64,000 nt of DNA from CAWGHZ01 sp963775315 (GTDB lineage Bacteria > Pseudomonadota > Alphaproteobacteria > MPNO01 > DASWLB01). The notes beneath the pieces were generated by a model. It made no database searches. It had not been told where the DNA came from and was given only the letters and a program-made list of their open reading frames with translations. Both the position numbers and the translations under genes were made by a program. The stretch spans positions 62,001-126,000 of the forward strand of contig CAVZIN010000011.1 in assembly GCA_963775315.1 (NCBI GenBank). Reading direction: 5' to 3'. Positions 54,869-63,708 of this stretch are shown one piece after another. How positions within the stretch are numbered: position 1 is the stretch's first letter; each line of letters opens with the position of its first letter.

Positions 54869-56137
54869 CTACTCGGCGACCGCGGCGACCGCCCCTTCGA
54901 GCGCGGGCGAGACGCGCCCGGTATCGCGCCGGGTCCAGAGCCAGGCGGCGAGGGTCATCAGCGCGCCGGCGAACAGCGTCGGCTGCAACCCGGCATACGA
55001 AGCGACCCAGCCCATCGTCATCGAGCCCAGCGACGGCACGCCCCACGAGATCACCACGAACAGGCTCATCACCCGGGCGCGCATCTCGGATTCGACCGCG
55101 TTCTGGATCAGCGTCTGCGAACTGACGCTGCCGCCCAGCATGAAGAAGCCGGATAGGGTGAGGAACGGCGCGGCGTACCAGAGATGGCCCGAGGCGAGGA
55201 ACGCGATCTGCGCTGTGCCCATGCCCAGCATGGTGAAGGAGACGAAGCGGGTGAGGCCCGTCATCGTGCCGCGCCGCGCCAGCATGACCCCGGCGCACAT
55301 CGCCCCGATCCCGATCGAGGAGAGCAGCACCGAAAGCCCCTCGGGCCCGGCGCCGAACACCTTGGCGGCATAGCCGGGCAGGAGGTCGATATAGGGGCGG
55401 ATGAAAAGCCCGGTCAGTCCCATCAGCAGCATCAGGTAGCGGATGCCGGGATCGGCCGCGGCGTAGCGCACGCCCTGGGCGATGTCGCCGATCAGGTTGA
55501 ACCGCGCCTTGCGCTCCGTCCGCGTGTCCGGCGCATGCAGCGTCAGCAGCACGTAGGCGAACCAGAGGTAGCTCGCGGCGGCGACTGCGATCACCCCGCC
55601 GATGCCGATCCAGAGGATCAGCACCCCGGCGAGCGCGGGCCCGATCGTGCGCGCGCCGTTGAAGGTGGTGGACCCCAGCGCGATGGCCGACGATAGGTCA
55701 CGCCGCGGCACCAGCGTGTTCACCGCCGCCATGCGGGCGGGATAGGTGACGGCCTCGATCGATCCGCCGAGCAAGGTGAGGACCAGCACCAGCTCGATCG
55801 TGATATGGCCGGTCAGCGTCAGCGCCGCGTAGAGCGCGCAGTTGCAGCCGGACAGCACCTGCGTCGCCCGCATCACGCGGAAATACCCGATGCGGTCGGC
55901 GATCGCGCCGGCGAAGATGGTGAACACGACCAGCGGCGCGGCGTCGGCGAATGCGATGATTCCCAGCCAGCTCGTCGACTTGGTCAGCTCCCAGGTCAGC
56001 CAGCCGATCGCCATGCGGTACATCCATCGCCCGATCGTCGCGAATGACTGGCCCAGCCAGTAATAGCGATAGTCGCGGTTGGACAGAGCGGGGCCGATGC
56101 CGCCGAAGATGGCGTTGAGGCGCGTGGACAGGCTCAT
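54869..56137 (-). CDS. MFS transporter (EntS-like)
   Basis: A 422-residue, twelve-helix major-facilitator permease of the MFS_3/EntS group: NRDYRYYWLGQSFATIGRWMYRMAIGWLTW at the first helix, FAGAIADRIGYFRVM (motif A), TYPARMAAVNTLVPRRDLSSAI, and SQTLIQNAVESEMRARVMSLF in the second half. The ATG at 56137 follows the family N-terminus. It likely exports a small molecule; no siderophore genes are nearby. It is divergent from the mug-like gene. Confidence 0.92.
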   Translation of the reverse strand: MSLSTRLNAIFGGIGPALSNRDYRYYWLGQSFATIGRWMYRMAIGWLTWELTKSTSWLGIIAFADAAPLVVFTIFAGAIADRIGYFRVMRATQVLSGCNCALYAALTLTGHITIELVLVLTLLGGSIEAVTYPARMAAVNTLVPRRDLSSAIALGSTTFNGARTIGPALAGVLILWIGIGGVIAVAAASYLWFAYVLLTLHAPDTRTERKARFNLIGDIAQGVRYAAADPGIRYLMLLMGLTGLFIRPYIDLLPGYAAKVFGAGPEGLSVLLSSIGIGAMCAGVMLARRGTMTGLTRFVSFTMLGMGTAQIAFLASGHLWYAAPFLTLSGFFMLGGSVSSQTLIQNAVESEMRARVMSLFVVISWGVPSLGSMTMGWVASYAGLQPTLFAGALMTLAAWLWTRRDTGRVSPALEGAVAAVAE

Positions 56138-56200
56138 GCGATGTCTGGCGATCGAAAGGCGAAGCTGGCGAAATACACCGAAACGCGCGAGATTGATACC

Positions 56201-56797
56201 ATGCCACGCGCAACCCAGCCCTCCGCCCGGCGAACGGATGTCGGTGATCCCGCCGGCCATGTGTTGCCGGACCTGCTCGCGCCGGGCCTCGCCTGCGTGT
56301 TCTGCGGCTCCGCCGCCGGGCGGGTCTCGGCGCTCAAGGGCCTGCCTTACGCCGGGCCGGGCAACAAGTTCTGGCCGACCCTGCACGCGGCGGGCTTCAC
56401 CCCACGCCTTTTCGCCCCGTCCGACTGGCGCGGGCTCCTCGCGCTCGGGCTCGGCCTCACCGACCTCAACAAGACCCAGTCGGGCGCCGACACGGATTTG
56501 ACCGAGCTGGGCGACGACGTCGACGCGCTCGTCGCCAAGATCGAGCGGTTCGCGCCGCGCGTCCTCGCCTTCACCGCGAAGCGGCCAGCGCGCGTCGTGC
56601 TCGGCCGGCTTCATTCCGTCAGTACGCTGACATACGGCGTCCAGCCGCAGGGCATCGGCGCGACCGAGATTTTCGTGCTGCCCTCGCCCTCCGGCCGCGC
56701 CGGCGCGTTCTGGGAGGCGGCGCATTGGCACGCCCTCGCCCGCCACTGCGACCGATTGGCGCGGGCCGGACAATTCCTCCCCTCTGCGGCCCGTTAG
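56201..56797 (+). CDS. mug: Mug/TDG-like DNA glycosylase with an altered active-site motif
   Basis: A 198-residue member of the mismatch-specific uracil/thymine glycosylase family. The alignable landmark is FCGSAAG ... GPGNKFWPTLHAAGFTPR, against FCGINPG ... PANRFW of E. coli Mug, so the catalytic Asn of GINPG is replaced by Ala. Motif II is LPSPSGRAG against NPSGLS. The fold and DNA-binding residues appear kept. The enzyme probably belongs to a subfamily with changed substrate or chemistry. The ATG at 56201 is used; an in-frame ATG 20 codons upstream exists. Confidence 0.85.
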   Translation: MPRATQPSARRTDVGDPAGHVLPDLLAPGLACVFCGSAAGRVSALKGLPYAGPGNKFWPTLHAAGFTPRLFAPSDWRGLLALGLGLTDLNKTQSGADTDLTELGDDVDALVAKIERFAPRVLAFTAKRPARVVLGRLHSVSTLTYGVQPQGIGATEIFVLPSPSGRAGAFWEAAHWHALARHCDRLARAGQFLPSAAR

Positions 56798-56900
56798 ACT
56801 TGCGAGCCATTCGCGCCAGGACCACAATCTTGGCGTGCGCGATGTCGCCCCTTCGGCGGCACGCGTTTTTGTTCGACCCACAGGTGCTGAAACCGGACCC

Positions 56901-57356
56901 GTGTTCGACCAGTCGGAAAAACTCCAGGTCGCGATCGAGGCGGTGCTGTATATCGCGCTCAATGGCATCGACGGACCGGTGCAGAGCCGGGATATCACGC
57001 GGCGCCAGTCGATCGCGCCGCGCTACCTCGAACCGATCCTGCAGCGGCTAGGCCGGGCCGGCGTGGTGGAGGGCATCCGCGGTCCGAAGGGCGGCTACCG
57101 CCTGGCGCGCGAGCGGCGCCGCGTGACGGTCGGCGAGATCGTGCGTACCATCCTCGATTCGGAGCAGCCCCCCGGCGAACGGCGCCACGCGCTGCAGAGC
57201 GACCTCGGCCAGCACGTTGTCGGCCCGTTCTGGACGCAATGCGAGCAGGAATTCCTCGCCCAGCTCGACCAGCTGACGGTCGAGGAGCTGTGCCGGCGCG
57301 CCCGCGCCGCCGGCCTTGCGACAGAGCCCGCCAAGCCGCTAGATTTCACTATCTAG
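56901..57356 (+). CDS. Rrf2-family transcriptional regulator
   Basis: A 151-residue winged-helix regulator. The HTH (SRDITRRQSIAPRYLEPILQRLGRAGVV) and wing (GIRGPKGGYRLARE) are typical Rrf2. The three-Cys iron-sulphur cluster of IscR is absent, so it is closer in type to CymR, which senses cysteine metabolism. It sits 9 bases upstream of cysK on the same strand, supporting control of that gene. The GTG at 56901 is preferred; the frame is open to a GTG at 56835. Confidence 0.88.
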   Translation: MFDQSEKLQVAIEAVLYIALNGIDGPVQSRDITRRQSIAPRYLEPILQRLGRAGVVEGIRGPKGGYRLARERRRVTVGEIVRTILDSEQPPGERRHALQSDLGQHVVGPFWTQCEQEFLAQLDQLTVEELCRRARAAGLATEPAKPLDFTI

Positions 57357-57365
57357 GCGGGGAAA

Positions 57366-58358
57366 ATGGCGGACGTGACGGTGGAAGGGCCGGGCGATGC
57401 CAGGCGCGCGGAGCCTGAGTTTCGCGGCCGCATCTACGATTCGGTGATCGAGACGGTCGGCGCGACGCCGCTCGTGCGCTTGTCGCGCCTTGCGGCCGCC
57501 GACGGGGTGAAGGCCGACATTCTCGGCAAGTGCGAGTTCTTCAACCCGCTCTCCTCGGTGAAGGACCGCATCGGGGTCGCCATGATCGAGGCGGCCGAAG
57601 CGGCCGGCAGGATCGACCGCGACACCACTATCGTCGAACCGACCTCGGGCAACACCGGCATCGGGCTCGCCTTCGTCTGCGCCGCCAGGGGCTACCGCCT
57701 CACCATCATCATGCCGGAGACCGCGTCGATCGAGCGGCGCAAGATGTTGCGGCTGCTCGGCGCCGAGCTCGAGCTGACGCCGGCGGCGGAAGGCATGTCC
57801 GGCGCGATCCGCCGGGCGGAGCAGCTCGTCGCCTCGCTGCCTAAGGCCTACATGCCGCAGCAGTTCGAGAATCCGGCGAATGTCGAGATCCACCGGCGCA
57901 CGACGGCCGAGGAGCTGTGGCGCGACACTGGCGGGCGGATCGACGCGCTGGTCGCAGGATCGGGCACCGGCGGCACGCTGTCCGGTGTCGGCGAGGTGCT
58001 GAAGGCGCGGCGACCCGGCTTCAAGCTGATCGCGGTCGAGCCCGAGGATTCGCCGGTACTGTCGGGCGGCGCGCCCGGTCCGCACCGCATCCAGGGCATC
58101 GGGCCGGGCTTCGTGCCGCCGATCCTGCGCACCGACCTCCTGGACGAGATCGTCCGCATCGGCAACGACACCGCCTTCGCCACGGCGCGGCGCACCGCGC
58201 GCATCGAGGGGCTGCCGGTCGGCATCTCGTCGGGCGCTGCCATCGCCGCCGCGCTGGAGATCGGCGCCCGCCCCGAGATGGCGGGCAAGATGATCGTCGC
58301 CGTGCTGCCCTCCTCGGCGGAGCGCTACCTCACCACAAGCCTGTTCGAAGATCCGTGA
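57366..58358 (+). CDS. cysK: cysteine synthase A (O-acetylserine sulfhydrylase)
   Basis: PLP enzyme (330 residues) that makes cysteine from O-acetylserine and sulphide. The PLP lysine is Lys66 in NPLSSVKDRIG. EPTSGNTGIGLAF binds substrate, and AGSGTGGTLSG binds the PLP phosphate. An N-terminal leader of about 20 residues precedes the usual start. It is between the Rrf2 regulator and two ketopantoate-reductase homologues, with the stop overlapping the next GTG (GTGA). Confidence 0.95.
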   Translation: MADVTVEGPGDARRAEPEFRGRIYDSVIETVGATPLVRLSRLAAADGVKADILGKCEFFNPLSSVKDRIGVAMIEAAEAAGRIDRDTTIVEPTSGNTGIGLAFVCAARGYRLTIIMPETASIERRKMLRLLGAELELTPAAEGMSGAIRRAEQLVASLPKAYMPQQFENPANVEIHRRTTAEELWRDTGGRIDALVAGSGTGGTLSGVGEVLKARRPGFKLIAVEPEDSPVLSGGAPGPHRIQGIGPGFVPPILRTDLLDEIVRIGNDTAFATARRTARIEGLPVGISSGAAIAAALEIGARPEMAGKMIVAVLPSSAERYLTTSLFEDP

Positions 58359-59377
58359 GGATCGCCGTCTTCGGTGCCGGCGCGATCGGCGCCTCGGCCG
58401 GGGCGATGCTCGCGCGCGCCGGCCACGAGGTGTCGCTGATCGGGCGTGGCGCGCATTTCGCTGCGATGCGGGACCGGGGCCTGCGGCTGGTGCAACCTGG
58501 GGGCGAGTTCATCGCGCACCCGGCCTGCCCGGACACGCCCGCGGCCGCCGGACCGCAGGATTTGGTCATCGTCGCGGTAAAGGCGCACGCGATCGGCGAG
58601 GCGGCGGGGGCGATCGGCCCGATGCTCGGGCCCGAGACGCCGGTGATCTCGGCCCAGAACGGCGTGCCCTGGTGGTTCTTCGAGGGCATCGGCGGCAGGT
58701 GGGAAGGCCGCACCCTCGCCGCCGTCGATGCCGATGGCCGCGCGCGCCGGCTGATCGGGCGGGGACGCTGCATCGGCGCCGTCGTCGTCGGCGCGGCCAA
58801 CGCCACCGCGCCTGGCGTGATCGAGGCCCGTGCGCTCCGCTTCGCGATCGGCGAGCCGGTCGAGGGGGTGAGCGACCGGCTCCGCGCCCTCGCCGCCGCG
58901 CTCGACGTTGACGGGCTCGGCACGACGGCGAAGCCGCGCCTCCGCGACGACGTCTGGTTCAAGCTGTTAGGCAACATCTCGTTCAGCATGCTCAGCGTGC
59001 TCGGCCTGGCCGACCTGAAGGTCGTGCGGAACGATCCGGGCGCGCGCCGCATCGCCCGCGCCGTCATGGACGAGACCTGCGCGGTCGGCACCGCGTTCGG
59101 TACGCGCTTCGCCCCGGGCACGGTGGACGAGCGGATGGAGGAATCGCGCCGGATGGCGGCACACCGCCCCTCGACCCTGCAGGACCTCGAGCGCGGCCGG
59201 CCGATGGAGATCGACGCCATTACCGGCGCTGTCGCCGAGCTCGGCCGCATGGCGGGCGTCGCCACGCCGGTCGTCGACATGATCTACGCGCTGGTCAGGC
59301 TGCGCGCGGCCGAGGCGGGCTGCTACCCCGCCAACCCCGCCTTCGACCTGCTGTTTCCGGAGAAGGGAAGTCCATGA
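58355..59377 (+). CDS. ketopantoate reductase (PanE/ApbA) family protein, copy 1
   Basis: A 340-residue NADPH-dependent reductase of the 2-dehydropantoate 2-reductase family. N-terminal Rossmann GAGAIGASAGAML, the catalytic-type Lys in WFKLLGNISF, and the C-terminal GRPMEIDAITGAV with the acidic residue. The GTG overlaps the cysK stop and its stop overlaps copy 2 (ATGA). Whether it reduces ketopantoate or another 2-oxoacid is open; two diverged copies in a cysK operon suggest a different substrate for at least one. Confidence 0.88.
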   Translation: MRIAVFGAGAIGASAGAMLARAGHEVSLIGRGAHFAAMRDRGLRLVQPGGEFIAHPACPDTPAAAGPQDLVIVAVKAHAIGEAAGAIGPMLGPETPVISAQNGVPWWFFEGIGGRWEGRTLAAVDADGRARRLIGRGRCIGAVVVGAANATAPGVIEARALRFAIGEPVEGVSDRLRALAAALDVDGLGTTAKPRLRDDVWFKLLGNISFSMLSVLGLADLKVVRNDPGARRIARAVMDETCAVGTAFGTRFAPGTVDERMEESRRMAAHRPSTLQDLERGRPMEIDAITGAVAELGRMAGVATPVVDMIYALVRLRAAEAGCYPANPAFDLLFPEKGSP

Positions 59378-60387
59378 AAATCTGCGTGTTCGGTACCGGC
59401 GCGCTCGGCAGCGTGTTCGGCGGCAGGCTGGCGGCATCCGGCGCGGAGGTGACGCTGATCGCGCGCGGCGCCCAGCTCGCGGCGATCCGGAAGGACGGGC
59501 TGCGGCTGGTTGCGGGCGGCGACGAGGTGTCGGTGCGCCCGCGCGCAACGGACGATCCCGCCGAGGCCGGGCCGCAGGACATGGTGATCGTCGCGACCAA
59601 GGCCTATTCGCTGCCCCAGGTCGCGCCAGCGCTCGCGCTGCTGCTCGGGCGCAATACCGGGGTGGTGATGCTGCAGAACGGCATCCATTGGTGGCACTTC
59701 CACGGGCTTGCGGGCTCGATTGCCGGGACACGCCTCAAGGCGGTCGATCCCGACGGGGTGTGCGAGCGGGCGATCGGGATCGGCCGCGCCATCGGCGGCG
59801 CGGTCTACTGCCCGGCCGAAGTGACGGCGCCCGGCACGGTGCGCCACGCGCCCGATCCGCGCATCGTGTTGGGCGAGGCGGCGGGACCCGTTTCCGACCG
59901 GCTGCGCGCCTTCGCCGACGCACTCGCCAAGGCCGGCGTCAAGGGCGAGCCGGTCGCCGACATCCGGCTCGAGCTGTGGCGGAAGCTGCTCAACCTGATC
60001 GCCAGCGCGCCGGTCGCCATCCTCACCGGCTCCAACAACCAGGCGCTCAACCGCGATGCCGGCACCCGCTCAGTCATGTCGCATCTGACGGCCGAGGTGA
60101 TGGCGGTCGCCGCCGCCGTCGGCTCGAACCTGCCGGCCTCGGCGCTCGACCGGTTCCGGGCGCCCGCCGAGGCGCCGCCCAACAAGGTCTCGACGCTTCA
60201 GGATCTGGAGCGCGGCAAGCCGCTCGAGATCGACGCCATCGTCGGCGTCGTGGCCGAGATCGGGCGGCGCGCCGGCGTGGCGACCCCCGCCGTGGACATG
60301 GCCTACGCGCTCTGCCGCCGAATGGCCGAGGAGCGCGGGCTCTACCCGCCCAATCCCGGCTTCGCCCTCGACTACCGGTACGCCTGA
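59374..60387 (+). CDS. ketopantoate reductase (PanE/ApbA) family protein, copy 2
   Basis: A 337-residue paralogue of copy 1. GTGALGSVFGGRL nucleotide motif, VIVATKAYSLPQV, the ELWRKLLNLIAS lysine and GKPLEIDAIVGVV. The ATG lies in the stop of copy 1. The duplicated pair shares the order of motifs along its length but differs clearly in sequence. It ends 5 bases before the convergent TctA-TctB gene. Confidence 0.88.
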   Translation: MKICVFGTGALGSVFGGRLAASGAEVTLIARGAQLAAIRKDGLRLVAGGDEVSVRPRATDDPAEAGPQDMVIVATKAYSLPQVAPALALLLGRNTGVVMLQNGIHWWHFHGLAGSIAGTRLKAVDPDGVCERAIGIGRAIGGAVYCPAEVTAPGTVRHAPDPRIVLGEAAGPVSDRLRAFADALAKAGVKGEPVADIRLELWRKLLNLIASAPVAILTGSNNQALNRDAGTRSVMSHLTAEVMAVAAAVGSNLPASALDRFRAPAEAPPNKVSTLQDLERGKPLEIDAIVGVVAEIGRRAGVATPAVDMAYALCRRMAEERGLYPPNPGFALDYRYA

Positions 60388-60392
60388 CCGCG

Positions 60393-62405
60393 CTACATCA
60401 GCCCCGTGGCGTCGCGGAGCGCCGGCACCAGATCGCCGAGCACGGCATGCGGCCACGGCACGGCGAGGCCCCAGTCGAACACCAGCCAGCAGAGAAAGGT
60501 CGTCGCCGCGGCCCAGGCGAGCGCGCGCGGCCAGCTCTGGCCGAACCCGATCGCCATGTAGGCGAAGATGAACAGCGCGATGGCCGGCACGAACCCCGCG
60601 ACGGCGGCGAGCACGAGGAAGGAGCCGAGCCAGGCGAAATACGCGAGCGCGCGGTCGCGGATCGTGCGCCGGTCGAGCGTGGCGGAGAGCGGCCCCCCCT
60701 GTTCCGGATGGACAGGCCGGCTCGCCGGGTCGGCGCCGAAGATCTCGGTGATCAGGTTGAGCGAGACGAACACCAGCGCTGCCCAGCAGGCGGTGCGTGG
60801 CACGATCCGCTCGATGCGCGGCCAGTCGGCCGAGGTGTAGAGCGCGACGATCACGATGGCGAGGATGAAGATGCTGAACAGGGCCGCTGGGCCGAACCGC
60901 AGGTGGGCGAGGCGCAAATGGCGCACCTCGTGCGCCAGCGCGCGCACCGTGTCCCTCATCGGGCGGTAGAGCGCCCAGAGGATCAGCGCCCCGATCACCA
61001 GCACGACCGGGCGGAGCAGCCAGGCGCTTCCGAAAATCTGGTCCGAGATGAACAGGTACCGCTCGAAGATGCCGCCGACCACGACGCCCAGCACCATCGG
61101 CGGGCGCGGCCAGCCGAGCCGCTTCATGATCCAGCCGACCGTGCCGAAGAACAACAGCGAGTAGAGGTCGCCCCAGCTCCGCGCCCCCTCGAACGCGGCG
61201 ATGAACACGACCGGCACGATCAGCGGCAGCAATATCTCGTGGCGCACCTCGGCGAGCTTGGCGAGCCAGCGGCTGCCGCAGATGCAGATTCCGGCCCCCA
61301 GCACGTGGGCGAGGGTGAGCGACCAGATGATGGCGTAGGTGACCGACAGGTTCTTGGTCAGCATATCCGGGCCGGGCACCAGCCCGTGCATCAGGAATGC
61401 GCCGAGCAGCAAACTCATCGACGCGCCGGCCGGCACGCCGAACGCGATGGTCGGCACCAGGTGGCCGCCCTCCTTCGCGTTGTTCGAGCTTTCGGGCGCG
61501 ATCACGCCGCGCACGTCGCCGGTGCCGAACCGCTCCGCGTCCTTCTCGGTGCGCTGGGCGTAGCCGTAGGCGATCCAGTCGATCACCGCCGAGCCGATGC
61601 CCGGCATGGCGCCCAGCGCGACGCCGATGAAGCTGCAGCGCAGCACCAGCCACCAGTTGCGCATCACGTCGCGCACGCCCTGCCACTGGCTCGACAGGCT
61701 GATTTCGGGCGGCGCGTCGCCGGCGATGCGGGTCCGCGCGATCGCCATGTCGGCGAGCTCGGGCACGGCGAACAGGCCGAGCGCGACGGGGATCAGCGGC
61801 ACGCCATCCCAAATGTAGAGCCAGTCGCCGGTCCAGCGCATCACCCCGGTCTGGGCGCCGGCGCCGACCATCGAGATCATCAGCCCGAGCGCCGCGGCGG
61901 CGAGGCCCTTGAGCGGTGCGCGGCCGGAGAGCGTCGCCACCATCGACATGCCGAAGATCACCAGCGCCAGCAGCTCGGGCGAGCCGACCGACAGCATGAT
62001 CGGGCGCAGCACGGGGATGGCGAGGGCCAGGACCAGCGCGCCGAACAGCCCGCCGACCAGCGAGGCGGCGAAACCCGCCCCGAAGGCGCGGCCGGCCTCG
62101 CCCTTCCGCGCCATCTGGTGGCCGTCGAGCACGGTCGCCGCCGCACCGACCGTGCCTGGCACGCCGAACAGCACGGCGGGGATCAGGTCGGACGTCGTCG
62201 TCACCGCCGCCATGCCGAGCAGCAGGGCGAAGGCGGCGTGCGCGTCCAGGTGGTAGGTGAACGGGATCAGGATCGCCAGCCCGACAACGCCGGAAAGGCC
62301 CGGCAGCGCGCCGATGGCGAGGCCGATGATCACGCCGGCGGCGAGGATCGCCAACCGCGTCGGCTCGAACAGAAGGGTGATCGCCTCCAGCGCCGCGTGC
62401 AGCAC
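60393..62405 (-). CDS. tripartite tricarboxylate transporter membrane protein, TctA fused to a TctB-like domain
   Basis: A 670-residue permease. Residues 1-500 are a full TctA large subunit (GALPGLSGVVGLAILIPFTY, the ALGAMPGIGSAVIDWIAYG motif, PESSNNAKEGGHLVPTIAFGVP). About 520-670 form a small-subunit TctB-like block with four helices (ALFSIFILAIVIVALYTSADWP, AYFAWLGSFLVLAAVAGF). Normal TctA is about 500 residues and TctB a separate gene, so this is a natural A-B fusion. A TctC receptor is divergently encoded. The GTG at 62405 is inferred. Confidence 0.9.
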   Translation of the reverse strand: MLHAALEAITLLFEPTRLAILAAGVIIGLAIGALPGLSGVVGLAILIPFTYHLDAHAAFALLLGMAAVTTTSDLIPAVLFGVPGTVGAAATVLDGHQMARKGEAGRAFGAGFAASLVGGLFGALVLALAIPVLRPIMLSVGSPELLALVIFGMSMVATLSGRAPLKGLAAAALGLMISMVGAGAQTGVMRWTGDWLYIWDGVPLIPVALGLFAVPELADMAIARTRIAGDAPPEISLSSQWQGVRDVMRNWWLVLRCSFIGVALGAMPGIGSAVIDWIAYGYAQRTEKDAERFGTGDVRGVIAPESSNNAKEGGHLVPTIAFGVPAGASMSLLLGAFLMHGLVPGPDMLTKNLSVTYAIIWSLTLAHVLGAGICICGSRWLAKLAEVRHEILLPLIVPVVFIAAFEGARSWGDLYSLLFFGTVGWIMKRLGWPRPPMVLGVVVGGIFERYLFISDQIFGSAWLLRPVVLVIGALILWALYRPMRDTVRALAHEVRHLRLAHLRFGPAALFSIFILAIVIVALYTSADWPRIERIVPRTACWAALVFVSLNLITEIFGADPASRPVHPEQGGPLSATLDRRTIRDRALAYFAWLGSFLVLAAVAGFVPAIALFIFAYMAIGFGQSWPRALAWAAATTFLCWLVFDWGLAVPWPHAVLGDLVPALRDATGLM

Positions 62406-62618
62406 GGTCGTGGGCCTCCCGGTTCGGCACTCCCGCCGGTTCTCGCGCCCGGCTTCGGAACCGAGGTAACCACCCCCCGGCGCTCTTGCCAAGCGCGAAC
62501 GCGCGGTGAGCCGCGCCCAGTGCGGCACCCGGCACCCGCCCCAGTTGTGCGAGGCCGGGAACGGGCCTAATCTTCGCCCGCTGGCCGTTCGGCCGGCCAA
62601 ATCACCAGGGAGGGAACC

Positions 62619-63692
62619 ATGAGACGCGCCGCTCGCCTTGCTCGTTCGTCCCGCTCGCGCCTTGCGCTCGCCCTTGCGGGCGCAGTTGCGCTCGCCTTCG
62701 TCGGAACCGCCCACGCTGCGGATTCGGTCGCCGATTTCTACAAGGGAAAGACCGTCCGCCTTTTGATCGGATATTCGGTCGGCGGCGGGTATGACCAGTA
62801 CGCGCGGATTCTGGCGCGCCACATGGGCAAGTACATTCCCGGCAACCCGTCGATCGTGCCGGAGAACATGCCGGGCGCCGGCAGCCTCAAGGTCGTCAAC
62901 TACATCTACAACGTGGCGCCCAAGGACGGCACGGTGTTCGCGACCTTCGGGCGCGGCCTTGCGATGGAGCCGTTGCTGCAGCATTCCAAGGGCATCCGCT
63001 TCAAGGCGGAGAAGCTGAGCTGGCTCGGCTCGATCACCAACGAGACGTCGATCTGCGCCATGTGGCACACGACGGGCATCAAGAGCTGGCAGGACCTTGA
63101 GAATTCGAAGACGGTGCTCAAGGTCGGCGGCACGGGCGCGGGGTCAGATACCGACATCTACCCGACCATGCTGATCAACCTGTTCCATGTGCCGCTGAAG
63201 CTGATCACCGGCTTCCCCGGCGGGTCCGAGGTCAACCTCGCCCTCCAGCGCGGCGAGGTCCAGGGCCGCTGCGGCTGGTCGTGGAGCTCGCTCCAGTCGC
63301 GCGAGAAGCCGCTGCTCGAAAAGCACGAGATCAACATCATCGTCCAGTTCGGGCTGAAGAAGCACGAAGACCTGCCGAACGTGCCCCTGGTCACCGAGAT
63401 CGCCAAGGATCCGAAGACGCTGAAGGCGGTGCGGCTGATCGTTTCGCGCCAGTCGATGGCCCGGCCCTACGCCGCGCCTCCGGGCGTGCCGTCGGACCGG
63501 CTGAAGGCGCTGCGCGTGGCGTTCAACGAAACGACCAAGGACAAGGACTTCCTGGCCGAGACCGCGAAGCACCACCTCGAGGTCCGTCCGACCGACGGGC
63601 AGGAGGTCGAGGATTTGGTGAAGGAGATCTACAGCGCGCCGCCCGACGTGGTGAAGATGGCGATCGCCGCGATGGGATCGGAAAAGAAGTAG
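62619..63692 (+). CDS. TctC/Bug-family substrate-binding protein
   Basis: A 357-residue periplasmic receptor. Signal peptide at 1-33 (ALALAGAVALAFVGTAHAA); TctC features YKGKTVRLLIGYSVGGGYDQYAR and GNPSIVPENMPGAGSLKVVNYIY; solute pocket segments follow. It would bring tricarboxylates or other organic acids to the TctA-TctB fusion encoded divergently, across a 213-base shared promoter region with a GGGAGGG ribosome site. Ligand unknown. Confidence 0.93.
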   Translation: MRRAARLARSSRSRLALALAGAVALAFVGTAHAADSVADFYKGKTVRLLIGYSVGGGYDQYARILARHMGKYIPGNPSIVPENMPGAGSLKVVNYIYNVAPKDGTVFATFGRGLAMEPLLQHSKGIRFKAEKLSWLGSITNETSICAMWHTTGIKSWQDLENSKTVLKVGGTGAGSDTDIYPTMLINLFHVPLKLITGFPGGSEVNLALQRGEVQGRCGWSWSSLQSREKPLLEKHEINIIVQFGLKKHEDLPNVPLVTEIAKDPKTLKAVRLIVSRQSMARPYAAPPGVPSDRLKALRVAFNETTKDKDFLAETAKHHLEVRPTDGQEVEDLVKEIYSAPPDVVKMAIAAMGSEKK

Positions 63693-63708
63693 CGGGAAAG
63701 GACCGCGC

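Noticed and set aside
59688..62570. 960-codon open frame antisense to the TctA-TctB gene
   Set aside because: Composition is dominated by His, Arg, Asp and Gln repeats of shadow type; the opposite strand encodes a clear membrane protein.
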